Below are positions 5,984 through 14,400 of a stretch of DNA of 17,566 nt, in pieces. Position 1 is the first letter of the stretch; each line of letters begins with the position of its first letter. The stretch is taken from positions 1-17,566 of the forward strand of contig CAZAWA010000043.1 of NCBI GenBank assembly GCA_964488675.1, given 5' to 3'. Origin of the DNA: QZKY01 sp964488675 (GTDB lineage: Bacteria; Pseudomonadota; Gammaproteobacteria; Burkholderiales; Burkholderiaceae_D). The notes beneath the pieces were generated by a model, which saw nothing but the letters and a program-made list of their open reading frames with translations, was not told the DNA's origin and did no database searches. Made by a program: the position numbers and the translations under genes.

Positions 5984-6627
5984 AACCGGCAAAAATCCGA
6001 GAGATGTTCGAACGCTTCCGAAACGCAAACCCCCACCCTGCAACCGAACTCGAATATGCAACGCCCTATGAACTCTTGGTCGCGGTCATTTTGTCGGCGC
6101 AATCCACCGATGTTTCGGTCAATAAAGCTGTGCGCAAGCTGTTTTCAGTTGCAAACACACCTGCAGCGATTGCCGCGCTTGGCATCGAAGGATTGACGCC
6201 CTATATCCGGACAATCGGCATCTTCCGCAACAAGGCCAAAAATATTTTGGCGATGTCCCAAAAATTGGTGGCTGATCATGATGGCCAAGTGCCTGGCAAC
6301 CGCGAGGATCTGGAAGCGCTTCCCGGTGTCGGGCGCAAGACCGCAAATGTGGTGCTGAATACCGCATTTGGTCAGCCGACGATTGCCGTTGACACCCATA
6401 TTTTTCGCGTCTCGAACCGCATCGGCATCGCACCCGGCAAAAATGTCGACGAAGTCGAACTAAAATTATTGAATATCGTGCCGGACGAGTTCAAGCACGA
6501 TGCGCATCACTGGCTTATTTTGCACGGGCGCTACACTTGTGTTGCACGAAAGCCGCAATGCTGGCACTGCCTGATTGCCGATTTGTGCGCATTCAGTGAC
6601 AAGACACCAACACCGAAAAATGTTTAA
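5980..6627 (+). CDS. nth: Endonuclease III (DNA glycosylase/AP lyase)
   Basis: Nth removes oxidised pyrimidines such as thymine glycol and nicks the abasic site, starting base-excision repair. At 215 residues it has nearly the same length as E. coli Nth (211). The numbering also matches: helix-hairpin-helix LPGVGRKTANVVLN at 114-127 with catalytic K120, then VDTHIFRVSNR with catalytic D138. The C-terminal [4Fe-4S] loop has C187, C194, C197 and C203, spaced C-x6-C-x2-C-x5-C. The upstream block LLVAVILSAQSTDVSVNKA (32-50) is also conserved. Its ATG overlaps the rnfB-like stop (ATGA), and its own end overlaps the DUF1841 start by eight bases, indicating one coupled operon. E. coli also keeps nth at the end of the rsx operon, so the pairing with rnfB is an old association. 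Confidence 0.98.
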   Translation: MKPAKIREMFERFRNANPHPATELEYATPYELLVAVILSAQSTDVSVNKAVRKLFSVANTPAAIAALGIEGLTPYIRTIGIFRNKAKNILAMSQKLVADHDGQVPGNREDLEALPGVGRKTANVVLNTAFGQPTIAVDTHIFRVSNRIGIAPGKNVDEVELKLLNIVPDEFKHDAHHWLILHGRYTCVARKPQCWHCLIADLCAFSDKTPTPKNV

Positions 6628-7051
6628 TCCGACCCAACAGGAAGTGCGGCAATTTTATTGCGATACTTTCCGCAAGCAGCACAATGGAGAAATCCTTACG
6701 CCGCTGGAAACGATTGCTGCCGGCTGGATTGCAAAGCATCCGGAATATCAATCACTGATGATGGATGTCGAAAAGGCGCAGACCGCCGAATTTTCTGTTG
6801 ATCGCGGCGAAAGCAATCCCTTTCTCCATCTCTCGATGCACCTGTCGATTGCGGAACAGGTTTCCATCGACCAGCCGACAGGCATCCGTGCCGTGTTTGT
6901 TGCGTTGACCAACAGGCTTGGCTCGGAACACGAAGCACATCATCAGATGATGGAATGCCTGGGCGAGATGATCTGGAATGCGCAGCGCAGCGGTTTACCG
7001 CCTGATGGCGAGGCATATGTCGCCGCTCTTCGAAGAAAATCAGGAATATAA
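6620..7051 (+). CDS. DUF1841 family protein
   Basis: A 143-residue, mostly helical soluble protein of unknown function, recognised as DUF1841 from its N-terminus MFNPTQQEVRQFYCDTFRK. A central block, FLHLSMHLSIAEQVSIDQP (residues about 69-87), is rich in His and followed by GIRAVF. The C-terminal part HEAHHQMMECLGEMIWNAQR adds more His and acidic residues, so a metal site is conceivable but unproven. The ATG at 6620 lies inside the last codons of nth, so expression is likely coupled to nth. An upstream in-frame ATG at 6575 would run deep into nth and is not family-like. This gene is usually found in beta- and gammaproteobacteria. I know of no demonstrated role, and its position only suggests a link to the repair/redox operon. 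Confidence 0.85.
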   Translation: MFNPTQQEVRQFYCDTFRKQHNGEILTPLETIAAGWIAKHPEYQSLMMDVEKAQTAEFSVDRGESNPFLHLSMHLSIAEQVSIDQPTGIRAVFVALTNRLGSEHEAHHQMMECLGEMIWNAQRSGLPPDGEAYVAALRRKSGI

Positions 7052-7073
7052 GAACGGCGCGATATTCGACTCT

Positions 7074-7111
7074 GACCCCGAATTTTCGGACCCCCGAATT
7101 TTCGAATTTTC
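7074..7111. repeat. Short tandem repeat, (GACCCC-GAATTTTCG)
   Basis: GACCCCGAATTTTCG (7074-7088) is followed directly by GACCCCCGAATTTTCG (7089-7104) and a third partial unit AATTTTC (7105-7111). The unit is 15-16 bases and the copies differ by one C. It lies 23 bases after the DUF1841 stop, outside any gene. Confidence 0.7.
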
Positions 7112-7334
7112 CTGGCGAACATTTAATGGCCGACTCAATAAGCATCGTTGGGGTGGCTGTCAAGTTAGCTTGCGCCCATCCATGACACCTCGCTTCCTTA
7201 TGCACAAGTGCCTGATTCGATGCGTCCAACCGCATCCATAACTCATTCGTGGCTAGCACCTCAGTACCCAACCTGCTCAGACCTGAGAAATTTTCGTCTC
7301 CACAATCAGAACTCGTCCGCATGCCATGAAGCAG

Positions 7335-7372
7335 GCTTGCCCCCCCGCTTTCCAAAAAAGAGGGGGGCAAGC
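7335..7372. other. GC-rich stem-loop
   Basis: GCTTGCCCCCC (from 7335) pairs perfectly with GGGGGGCAAGC (7362-7372), an 11-bp stem with a loop of about 16 bases. The 3' arm motif GGCAAGCAG recurs 20 bases on, at 7386-7394, inside the next hairpin. No T-run follows directly on either strand. It probably contributes to message end formation or stability for the two convergent genes. Confidence 0.6.
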
Positions 7373-7378
7373 AGTTTG

Positions 7379-7402
7379 AAACCCCGGCAAGCAGGGGGTT
7401 TT
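7379..7402 (+). terminator. Likely intrinsic terminator of the rnfB-nth-DUF1841 operon
   Basis: AAACCCC (7379-7385) pairs with GGGGTTT (7395-7401) around a 9-base loop, and TTCTGTTTTA follows. The T-run is broken, so this is a moderate call. Read on the minus strand the same stem lies just past the GlcG-like stop codon (7422), but its T-tail is poor there. Confidence 0.5.
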
Positions 7403-7421
7403 CTGTTTTACCGGTTACTGA

Positions 7422-7829
7422 TTACAGCTTGAGTGCAGCGATACCTGCCTTCGCAATCTGTGCGTCCTCCATCGATTTGACGCCGGAAACGCCGACTGCG
7501 CCGATGCACTGGCCGTTGACCATGATAGGTACGCCGCCTTCGAGCATGCCGTCGAGTACCGGCGCGCTCAGGAAAGAATAGCGACCGGCGTTGATCATGT
7601 CTTCGTAAACCTTGGATTCACGGCAGCCGAGCGCGGCCGTCTTCGCCTTGCTGGGTGCAATGTAAGATGAGATTGGCGGTACGCCGTCCATGCGGTGCAG
7701 CCACAGCGGGTGACCTCCGTCATCCACGATACAAATCGCGACCGACCATTGGTTATTTTTGGCTTCTGCTTCTGCCGCCGCAGCAATTTTCTGGACATCT
7801 GCGAGCGTCAACACGGGCTTGGTTTGCAT
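7422..7829 (-). CDS. GlcG/HbpS family protein (haem-degrading-domain family)
   Basis: A 135-residue small alpha/beta protein of the GlcG/HbpS family (Pfam Haem_degrading, PF03928). Members include a haem-binding protein of Streptomyces and GlcG of the glycolate operon, but most are uncharacterised. The family pattern is present: LTLADVQKIAAAAEAEA at residues 8-24, VAICIVDDGGHPLWLHRMDG (30-49), SKAKTAALGCRES, and the C-terminal GGVPIMVNGQCIGAVGVSG. No signal peptide is seen, so it is probably cytoplasmic. The start is supported by a strong GGAGGAG seven bases before the ATG. It stands alone on the minus strand, with no glycolate oxidase genes nearby, so a glycolate link should not be assumed. 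Cofactor binding is unproven. Confidence 0.88.
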   Translation of the reverse strand: MQTKPVLTLADVQKIAAAAEAEAKNNQWSVAICIVDDGGHPLWLHRMDGVPPISSYIAPSKAKTAALGCRESKVYEDMINAGRYSFLSAPVLDGMLEGGVPIMVNGQCIGAVGVSGVKSMEDAQIAKAGIAALKL

Positions 7830-8114
7830 TGCTTCTCCTCCGATTTAATTTTGAGTTTGGTATCCCGGCGCAGGTTACCACGAAATGCTGGGGGAAACAG
7901 GTGGCGAACCCAGGTAGCGACATCCATTTGTCGCATGACTGGTAATATCTTATGCCTCATGGCAAAGGCAGCTTGAGGGTGCCAATCATTGCCATGCGTT
8001 TAACAAATCACCCTGGAACCGCGAAGCAATTATGAGAAGCTAACCAACCCATCCAGCAGGAAAATTCCTGCCGCAGGCGCATAATTTGAACCTCATCTCA
8101 CGCATAATGTACGG
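7830..8114. other. Divergent intergenic region before recC
   Basis: It separates the GlcG-like start from the recC start and must hold promoters for both, but I could not identify a convincing -35/-10 pair. The only clear structure is the short stem GCAGGAA-AA-TTCCTGC at 8056-8071, with no T-run, about 45 bases before recC. Confidence 0.4.
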
Positions 8115-11100
8115 ATGCTCTCGATTACCTTTTCCAACAAGCATCAGGTATTGCTTTCCGCCCTGCTGGAAAGTTTGTCAACGCCGCCTGAATCACCATT
8201 CACTGCCGAGCAGATTATCGTTCCCAGCGCCGCTATGCGCCGCCATCTGGAGTTGGCGATGGCGAGGGAATACGGAATTTGCGCCAACATCGAGTTTTCC
8301 TATCTGGGCGTGTGGATCTGGCGCCAACTCGGCAAGGTCTTTAAGCTCCAGGAAGATTCCCCGTTCGCGCCGGAAACCCTGGTATGGCGGATATTACGGA
8401 TTCTGGAAGACCGGCTGTTCGTGCAGCCTCACCCTCGCCTGAGAGCCTATCTGGAAAAGTCGGACTCAGTGATGCGTTACGAGCTGGCAATGAAAGTGGC
8501 ATCGCTGCTTGAGCAGACAATGATATACCGGCCTGAGCTGGTCGATGCGTGGTCGGAAAACAAGCTGATCTGCATGGTTGGCGGAATCCGCGCCACAGCC
8601 CAGGATCAGCGGTGGCAGGCGGAGCTTTGGCGGCGCATCGCGCACGAAGTGGGCGGCGATCGCCACCTACCGGCGTTAATGAAGAAACTGGAATCGCTCG
8701 ATGCGGGCGCTGCGGCGAAACTGCATAACGATGGCGTAACACACCTGTTCTGCCCGTCCGCTATTGCGCCATTGCATATAGACATCCTTCACCAGCTCGG
8801 CAAGTGGATGGATTTGCAGCTGTATGTGCTGAATCCCTGCCGCGAGTACTGGTTCGACATTGTCGACCGGAGGCGGCTGGTGTATCTCACAGTCAGTGGT
8901 AAGGCCGATTATCACGAAAGTGGCAACCACCTGCTGGCTTCGTGGGGCAAGCAGACGCAGGCGATGATCGACCTGCTGTTCGAAAACACCGCGCTTACCT
9001 GCAATCAGCAATCTGTTTTTGCATCCAACGCGGAAGCTGGAAAAACATCGCTGCTGGCTCAATTACAAGATGCGATTCTTGACCTGCGTGACTTGCCACG
9101 ATCAGGCATCTCATTGGATGACAGTGATCGCAGCGTCGAAATTCATGTTTGCCATTCACTGACGCGCGAGCTGGAGGTTTTGCAGGATCAATTACTGGCC
9201 ATGTTTACCGAAAATAACCCGCCAAAACCGGGTGAAATTCTGGTTGTCACGCCTGACCTCAAGCATGCCGCCCCGCTGATCGACGCGGTATTTGGCACGG
9301 CCTCACCGTCGCGCAGGATTCCATACACTATCACCGGTCTCGGCAGTAGTCACATCAACACGGTCGCAACTGCGTTACTTGACCTCCTATCGCTGGTGTC
9401 CTCGCGTGTTACGGCAAGTGCCGCTTACAACTTGCTGCAGCAACCGGTCGTCGCGCAAAAATTTGGCCTCGAGCGAAGCGCGCTTGCAACCATCCACAAA
9501 TGGATTGCAGAGTCTGGCATTCGCTGGGGACTGGACGCATCACATCGCGGACAACTTGGCCTGCCGCAAACCGGACACCACACTTTTGGCGACGGCATGC
9601 ATCGCCTGTTTCTTGGCTATGCACTACCATCAGGCGTCGACTCTCCCTACGGCAACCGCCTGCCTTCAGGCAACCCAGAGGGCTCGGATGCGTCTGCGCT
9701 CGGCAGTTTTTCCGAGTTCATGCGCGAACTTGGATTTGCACAGCAGATATTAAGCACACCGAAATCTGCGCACCAGTGGATGACCACCTTGCTCGGCTTG
9801 ATCGATTCGCTCATGGCTGCGAAAGGTAATCAGGCAGACGATTTGCGTGAGGTACAGGACGGCATACGGATATTGTTTTCCAGCATGCAAATGGGCGGTG
9901 GCGATGTATTGGTTGATCGCGATGTCGTCCAGGTCGCCCTGAAAACCATGTTCGATGATCCTGCGCGCGGCGGCGTGCCTTTCGGCGTCGTGACATTCAC
10001 ATCGATGGGTAGTCTGCGCAGCCTTCCTTACCGCGTCATCTGTGCGTTTGGCTTGAACGATGGCAGTTTCCCGACAACACAGCGGCCAGCAGAATTCGAC
10101 TTGATGGCTCTGGCACCGAAACGAGGCGACCGACAACGGCGCGTCGATGAACGCAACCTGCTCCTCGACCTGTTGCTGGCTGCGCAAGAACGGTTGTATC
10201 TCAGCTATACCGGCCGCAGCATTCGTGACAATTCCGACAGGCCACCCTCCGTGCTGATTTCAGATTTGCTTGACTATGTTATTCAGGCGATGGATGGCGA
10301 TTCTAATGCTGCTCGCAGACGGCTCGTGGTCGAACATCCGTTACAACCGTTTTCGATAAAATATTTCACGCAAGCCACAGACTCCCGCATTGGCAGCAGT
10401 AATGACGAATACTTCAATGCGCTGAAAGAAAAACGGAGTAACCCTGCCACACTCAGTTCCAAATCAAACTTGGACGATGACGAAGAAGATGTGGAAGCGG
10501 CACTTGAAGCCTCACAAGTATTTTTCGACCCGCCGCGCCTATCTGACCCCGGTGAGGAGTGGAGAGAAGTATCGCTTGATGACCTGCTCCGCTTTTTCCG
10601 TAACCCCAGCCGCTATCTGCTTCATGAAAGGCTCGGCATCGCCTTTGCGGAGCAACGCGACGAGCTCGAAGACGATGAACCCTTCCTGCCTGATTGGGAA
10701 GCGCGCAACGCTCTGGCCAACCGATTGTTGCCGCTTTATTTGCAAGGTTCCGGGGAAGAAATAATCCGAGCCAGCGCAATGGCCGGAACCGAATATCCAC
10801 CGGGCAAGTTGGGGCATTCATTATTGCTGAAGGAAATGCAATCGTTGGAGTCCTTTGTGAACAATCTGCCTTCCGCTCTGAGCGAACCATGCTTGCCTCC
10901 CATTGAAGACACGCTGGAATTTTCCATCGGTTACGAAACATGGCGGCTAAACGGCACACTTGGCGAACTGCGCTCATCCGGGCTGGTCAGCTACCGTTAT
11001 GCCGCCGTACAAGCACAGGATTATCTGAACGCATGGATTCGGCACCTGTTCCTGAATGCAGTCGCTCCAACTGGCGTTCAATGCACCACAACCTGGCATG

Positions 11101-11423
11101 GCAGCGACAAGACCTTTAGCCTCCCGCCCTTAGATGATGCAAAACAGGAACTGTGGAAATTAATCGAACTCTACCGAACGGGTTTGTCTCACCCGTTGCG
11201 CTTTTTTCCGCGAAGCTCATGGGAATTCATCGATAGCGGCAAAAATTTCAGCAGAGCGAAAAGCAAGTGGCGCAGCTGGAGCGGTGAGTTCGGCGAGGGT
11301 CTCGACCCATCCTACCGGCAAGCCTTGCGCGGCATTGAGGAACCGCTGGACAATGAATTTGTCGCGTGTGCCGATTTTGTTTTTGGGCGCCTGAATAAGT
11401 TGTTGAAGGAGGAGCAGGCATGA
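8115..11423 (+). CDS. recC: Exodeoxyribonuclease V gamma subunit RecC
   Basis: RecC is the scaffold of the RecBCD helicase-nuclease. It holds RecB and RecD, splits the DNA strands, and in E. coli reads Chi. At 1102 residues it is close to E. coli RecC (1122). Matches include VPSAAMRRHLELAMAREYG (36-54) followed by ICANIEF. The most recognisable region is around residues 630-725: GSLRSLPYRVICAFGLNDG, then FP, then DERNLLLDLLLAAQERLYLS and the YTGRSIRDNSDRPPSVLISD block. E. coli has near-parallel text there. No Walker A motif is present, as expected for the inactive helicase fold of RecC. The C-terminal part corresponds to the inactive nuclease-like domain. The ribosome site before ATG 8115 is weak. 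The stop overlaps the recB start (ATGA). E. coli has ptrA between recC and recB; here the two are directly joined. Confidence 0.97.
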   Translation: MLSITFSNKHQVLLSALLESLSTPPESPFTAEQIIVPSAAMRRHLELAMAREYGICANIEFSYLGVWIWRQLGKVFKLQEDSPFAPETLVWRILRILEDRLFVQPHPRLRAYLEKSDSVMRYELAMKVASLLEQTMIYRPELVDAWSENKLICMVGGIRATAQDQRWQAELWRRIAHEVGGDRHLPALMKKLESLDAGAAAKLHNDGVTHLFCPSAIAPLHIDILHQLGKWMDLQLYVLNPCREYWFDIVDRRRLVYLTVSGKADYHESGNHLLASWGKQTQAMIDLLFENTALTCNQQSVFASNAEAGKTSLLAQLQDAILDLRDLPRSGISLDDSDRSVEIHVCHSLTRELEVLQDQLLAMFTENNPPKPGEILVVTPDLKHAAPLIDAVFGTASPSRRIPYTITGLGSSHINTVATALLDLLSLVSSRVTASAAYNLLQQPVVAQKFGLERSALATIHKWIAESGIRWGLDASHRGQLGLPQTGHHTFGDGMHRLFLGYALPSGVDSPYGNRLPSGNPEGSDASALGSFSEFMRELGFAQQILSTPKSAHQWMTTLLGLIDSLMAAKGNQADDLREVQDGIRILFSSMQMGGGDVLVDRDVVQVALKTMFDDPARGGVPFGVVTFTSMGSLRSLPYRVICAFGLNDGSFPTTQRPAEFDLMALAPKRGDRQRRVDERNLLLDLLLAAQERLYLSYTGRSIRDNSDRPPSVLISDLLDYVIQAMDGDSNAARRRLVVEHPLQPFSIKYFTQATDSRIGSSNDEYFNALKEKRSNPATLSSKSNLDDDEEDVEAALEASQVFFDPPRLSDPGEEWREVSLDDLLRFFRNPSRYLLHERLGIAFAEQRDELEDDEPFLPDWEARNALANRLLPLYLQGSGEEIIRASAMAGTEYPPGKLGHSLLLKEMQSLESFVNNLPSALSEPCLPPIEDTLEFSIGYETWRLNGTLGELRSSGLVSYRYAAVQAQDYLNAWIRHLFLNAVAPTGVQCTTTWHGSDKTFSLPPLDDAKQELWKLIELYRTGLSHPLRFFPRSSWEFIDSGKNFSRAKSKWRSWSGEFGEGLDPSYRQALRGIEEPLDNEFVACADFVFGRLNKLLKEEQA

Positions 11424-14400
11424 GATCTCCTACGAAGTTCGATGTCGTCAATTGCGAACTTGACGGCATCAGCCTGATCGAGGCCTCCGCCGGAACCGGA
11501 AAAACCTGGAACATCTGCGGGTTGTATTTACGACTGCTGCTGGAGCGCGGGTTGGAAGTCCAGCAAATCCTGGTCGTGACATTCACCAATGCAGCAACAT
11601 CTGAACTGCGCGACCGAATTCGCAAGCGAATTGCGGAAATGAGGAATTATCTGTTGAGTGAATCGATGCCAACAGATGACGAATTTATTCTGGCGTTGAC
11701 GGAAGCGCTTGAAAATCATCGCAGCATCAGCCGCGACACAATCATCAATCGGCTTGAACTTGCCCTGCAGACCTTTGATGAAGCCGCGATTTTCACAATC
11801 CATGGTTTTTGCCAGCGCGCCTTGGCCGATACGCCCTTTGCTGCCGGACAAGCGTTCTCGCAGGAACTGCTGCCGGATGACAGCGAATTGCTGCTAGAAG
11901 TCGTGCATGACTACTGGCGCAAACACATTGCCGACGACCAGATTGACGCCGACATGGCATCTTTTTTGCTGCAGAAAAAGGATGCGCCGGAGAAATTTGC
12001 CGCGCTGTTAAAGCGCCATCTCGCAAAACCGCTGGCGAGAATGGAATGGCCTGAAGGCGAAGCGCGCGCGCCCGATCGCCTTGCGCTGAACCATGCTTTT
12101 TCCGAAGCCAGGGTTTGCTGGGGAAAGGAGCGACATCAGATTCTCAGTGTGCTGTCGGGTTCCCTTAATCAACTGAACGGCAGATATTACACAGCTAATT
12201 CGATAGCTTCTGCCACTGAAGAATGTGATTTTCTGTTCGAATCCGGCGACGCGCTAGCCGGCGAGTCAATGGAGTCAAAACTGGGCTTGTTCCGTTCAGT
12301 TACCTTGAGTTTACGAACCAACAAAAACAAGTCAACGCCAAAGCATGTGTTTTTTGATTTGATGGAAACTCTGCTTGGTGAAATCGAAGTGACGATGCAA
12401 GCACTGGAGCTCGCCCGCTTCCGTCTTCTCAAGCATATGCTCGATGAGTGTTCATCATCGATCCGTCGTCGCAAGCGGGAACGGCGCGAGCTTTCTTTTG
12501 ACGACATTCTGTACAACCTCCATGTTGCCTTGTCGGGGGGCGATTTTCCGGATCTTGCATTATCCCTTCAAAGACGCTTCCCGGCTGCGCTGATAGACGA
12601 ATTTCAGGATACCGACCCCCTGCAGCATTCCGTTTTCGGACAGATTTACGGCGATAAGCAAAACCCATTTTTCATGGTCGGCGATCCAAAGCAGGCGATT
12701 TACAGTTTCCGTAACGCCGACCTGCACACTTACCTTAACGCGAAAATAATTACGACTGCAATTTACAGCATCGGCGATAACCAACGGGCGACCGAACCGC
12801 TGATCAGGGCAGTAAACGCCTTGTTTTCATCCAACCCCCATGCTTTTGTTCTGGATGGCCTGGACTATCTGGATGCCGCTTTCGGCAGCAAACCACGCAA
12901 GGAATTTACAGACCGTTCCGGTACCCTGCACCCCCTTCAGGTCAGGATGCTGCCAAAAGAGGCGGACGGATCAGCTACACTGAAAAGCAATGCAAAAATC
13001 CTTGCCGCCAGATCGACAGCCGTTGAAATCGCGAGATTGTTGAATGCTGCCCAGAATGGTGACATCACCATTGATGGCCAGCCGTTACGAGCGAGTGACA
13101 TTGCTGTGCTGGTGCGCAGCCACGCGCAAGGAAGTGCCGTGCGCGATGCTTTGGCCAAGCTGAATATTGGCAGCGTCGAACTGTCGCAAGCCAGCGTTTT
13201 TCATTCTCCGGATGCGGAAGAAATTGAGAGAATTCTGACGGCCATCTGGTCACCGACCCGAACCCAGTGGCTGCGCGCCGCACTGGCAACCGAACTAATC
13301 GGATGCGACGCAAAAACCATTGAAGCGGTCTCGCAGGATGAAGCAGCGATAATGGCGTACATCCAGCGATTCGCAGAATACCGCGAGACATGGATTAATC
13401 GCGGTGTTGGCTATGCCATTCGGCAATTATTGAAGCGCGAACACATCAGCAAACAGATATTGCGTCGAACAGATGGTGAGCGCCGCATGACCAACCTGCT
13501 GCACCTTGGGGAATTACTGCATCAGGCCGAACAAATGCATGCCTCTCCCGATGCGCTGCTGCGCTGGCTGCAAGCTCAACGAAGGGAAGGCGGTGACGAA
13601 GCGGCACAATTGCGGCTGGAATCCGATCAGAATCTGGTGCAAATTCTGACTATACACAAATCCAAAGGTCTCGAATTTCCGATTGTCTTCTGTCCGTACT
13701 TGTGGGATGGCAACTCAGGAAGGAACAGAAATACGGAAGGCATCGAATACCACGATGACAATGGCGACACCGTGATCGATTTCCGCACCCCTCTCGGGGA
13801 GAGCATGAGAGAAATGATCCGCCTGGAAAAAGCCGCAGAGGACATTCGCCTGTCTTATGTCGCACTGACGCGCGCAGAGTATCGCTGCTATCTTTTTGCG
13901 GGCTGCTACACCAGCAATGTCTTTGGAAGGCCGTCAACCAGCGAAAGCGAAAACAGCCTTTTGAATTGGCTGGTGGCAGGAGACAGGAGCACGCTGCGAG
14001 AATGGAGAAAACATAAGCATCGCGTCTCGGATCTTGATCTGGCATGGGAAGACATCGCACGGAAACAAGCGGACAGCATACACATTAGCGTGCTGGCTGC
14101 AACCGATGCCATTCCATTCACCCCAGTTATGGACTCAAGCGATGAACTCGTCTGCCGACCACCCCCTAAACGAATTTCGCATGGATGGAGAACCAGCAGC
14201 TTTAGCGGATTGAAGCGCGGAGCGGTGCATGAAAATGCCGCCAGCGATCACGATGCGCAAATCGTGGCGACGCCCCCTGAGAATGTACTGACCGAAGCAT
14301 TACCCAACGATGACATCCTGCTGTTTCCACGGGGCGCAAGCGCTGGTGAGTGTATTCACAAGGCTTTTGAATTTTGCGATTTTACCGATTCAGCAAGTTG

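Larger units (their letters stand above)
7052..7421. other. Gene-free interval with repeats and hairpins
   Basis: The 370 bases between the DUF1841 and GlcG-like stops hold no convincing gene. The left end carries short tandem repeats (7074-7111). The middle (7112-7334) shows no recognisable signal, although on the minus strand it is open and continuous with an antisense frame over DUF1841. The right end has two GC-rich hairpins. The minus-strand motif GGGGTCAGAGTCGAAT (complement of 7063-7078) resembles, from memory, sequence found beside IS200/REP-associated transposases, so this may be a mobile-element scar. Confidence 0.35.

Noticed and set aside
6696..7370. 224-residue minus-strand frame over DUF1841 and the 7052-7370 interval
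   Set aside because: Most of it is antisense to DUF1841. The rest is the repeat-bearing interval. No motif or ribosome site supports translation.
8056..8071. Stem GCAGGAA-AA-TTCCTGC considered as a terminator or operator before recC
   Set aside because: The loop is only two bases and no T-run follows. Kept only as a note within the intergenic entry.
13969..13976. GCTGGTGG, the E. coli Chi octamer, inside recB
   Set aside because: One octamer is about what chance gives in 17 kb over two strands, and E. coli Chi need not function in this lineage.
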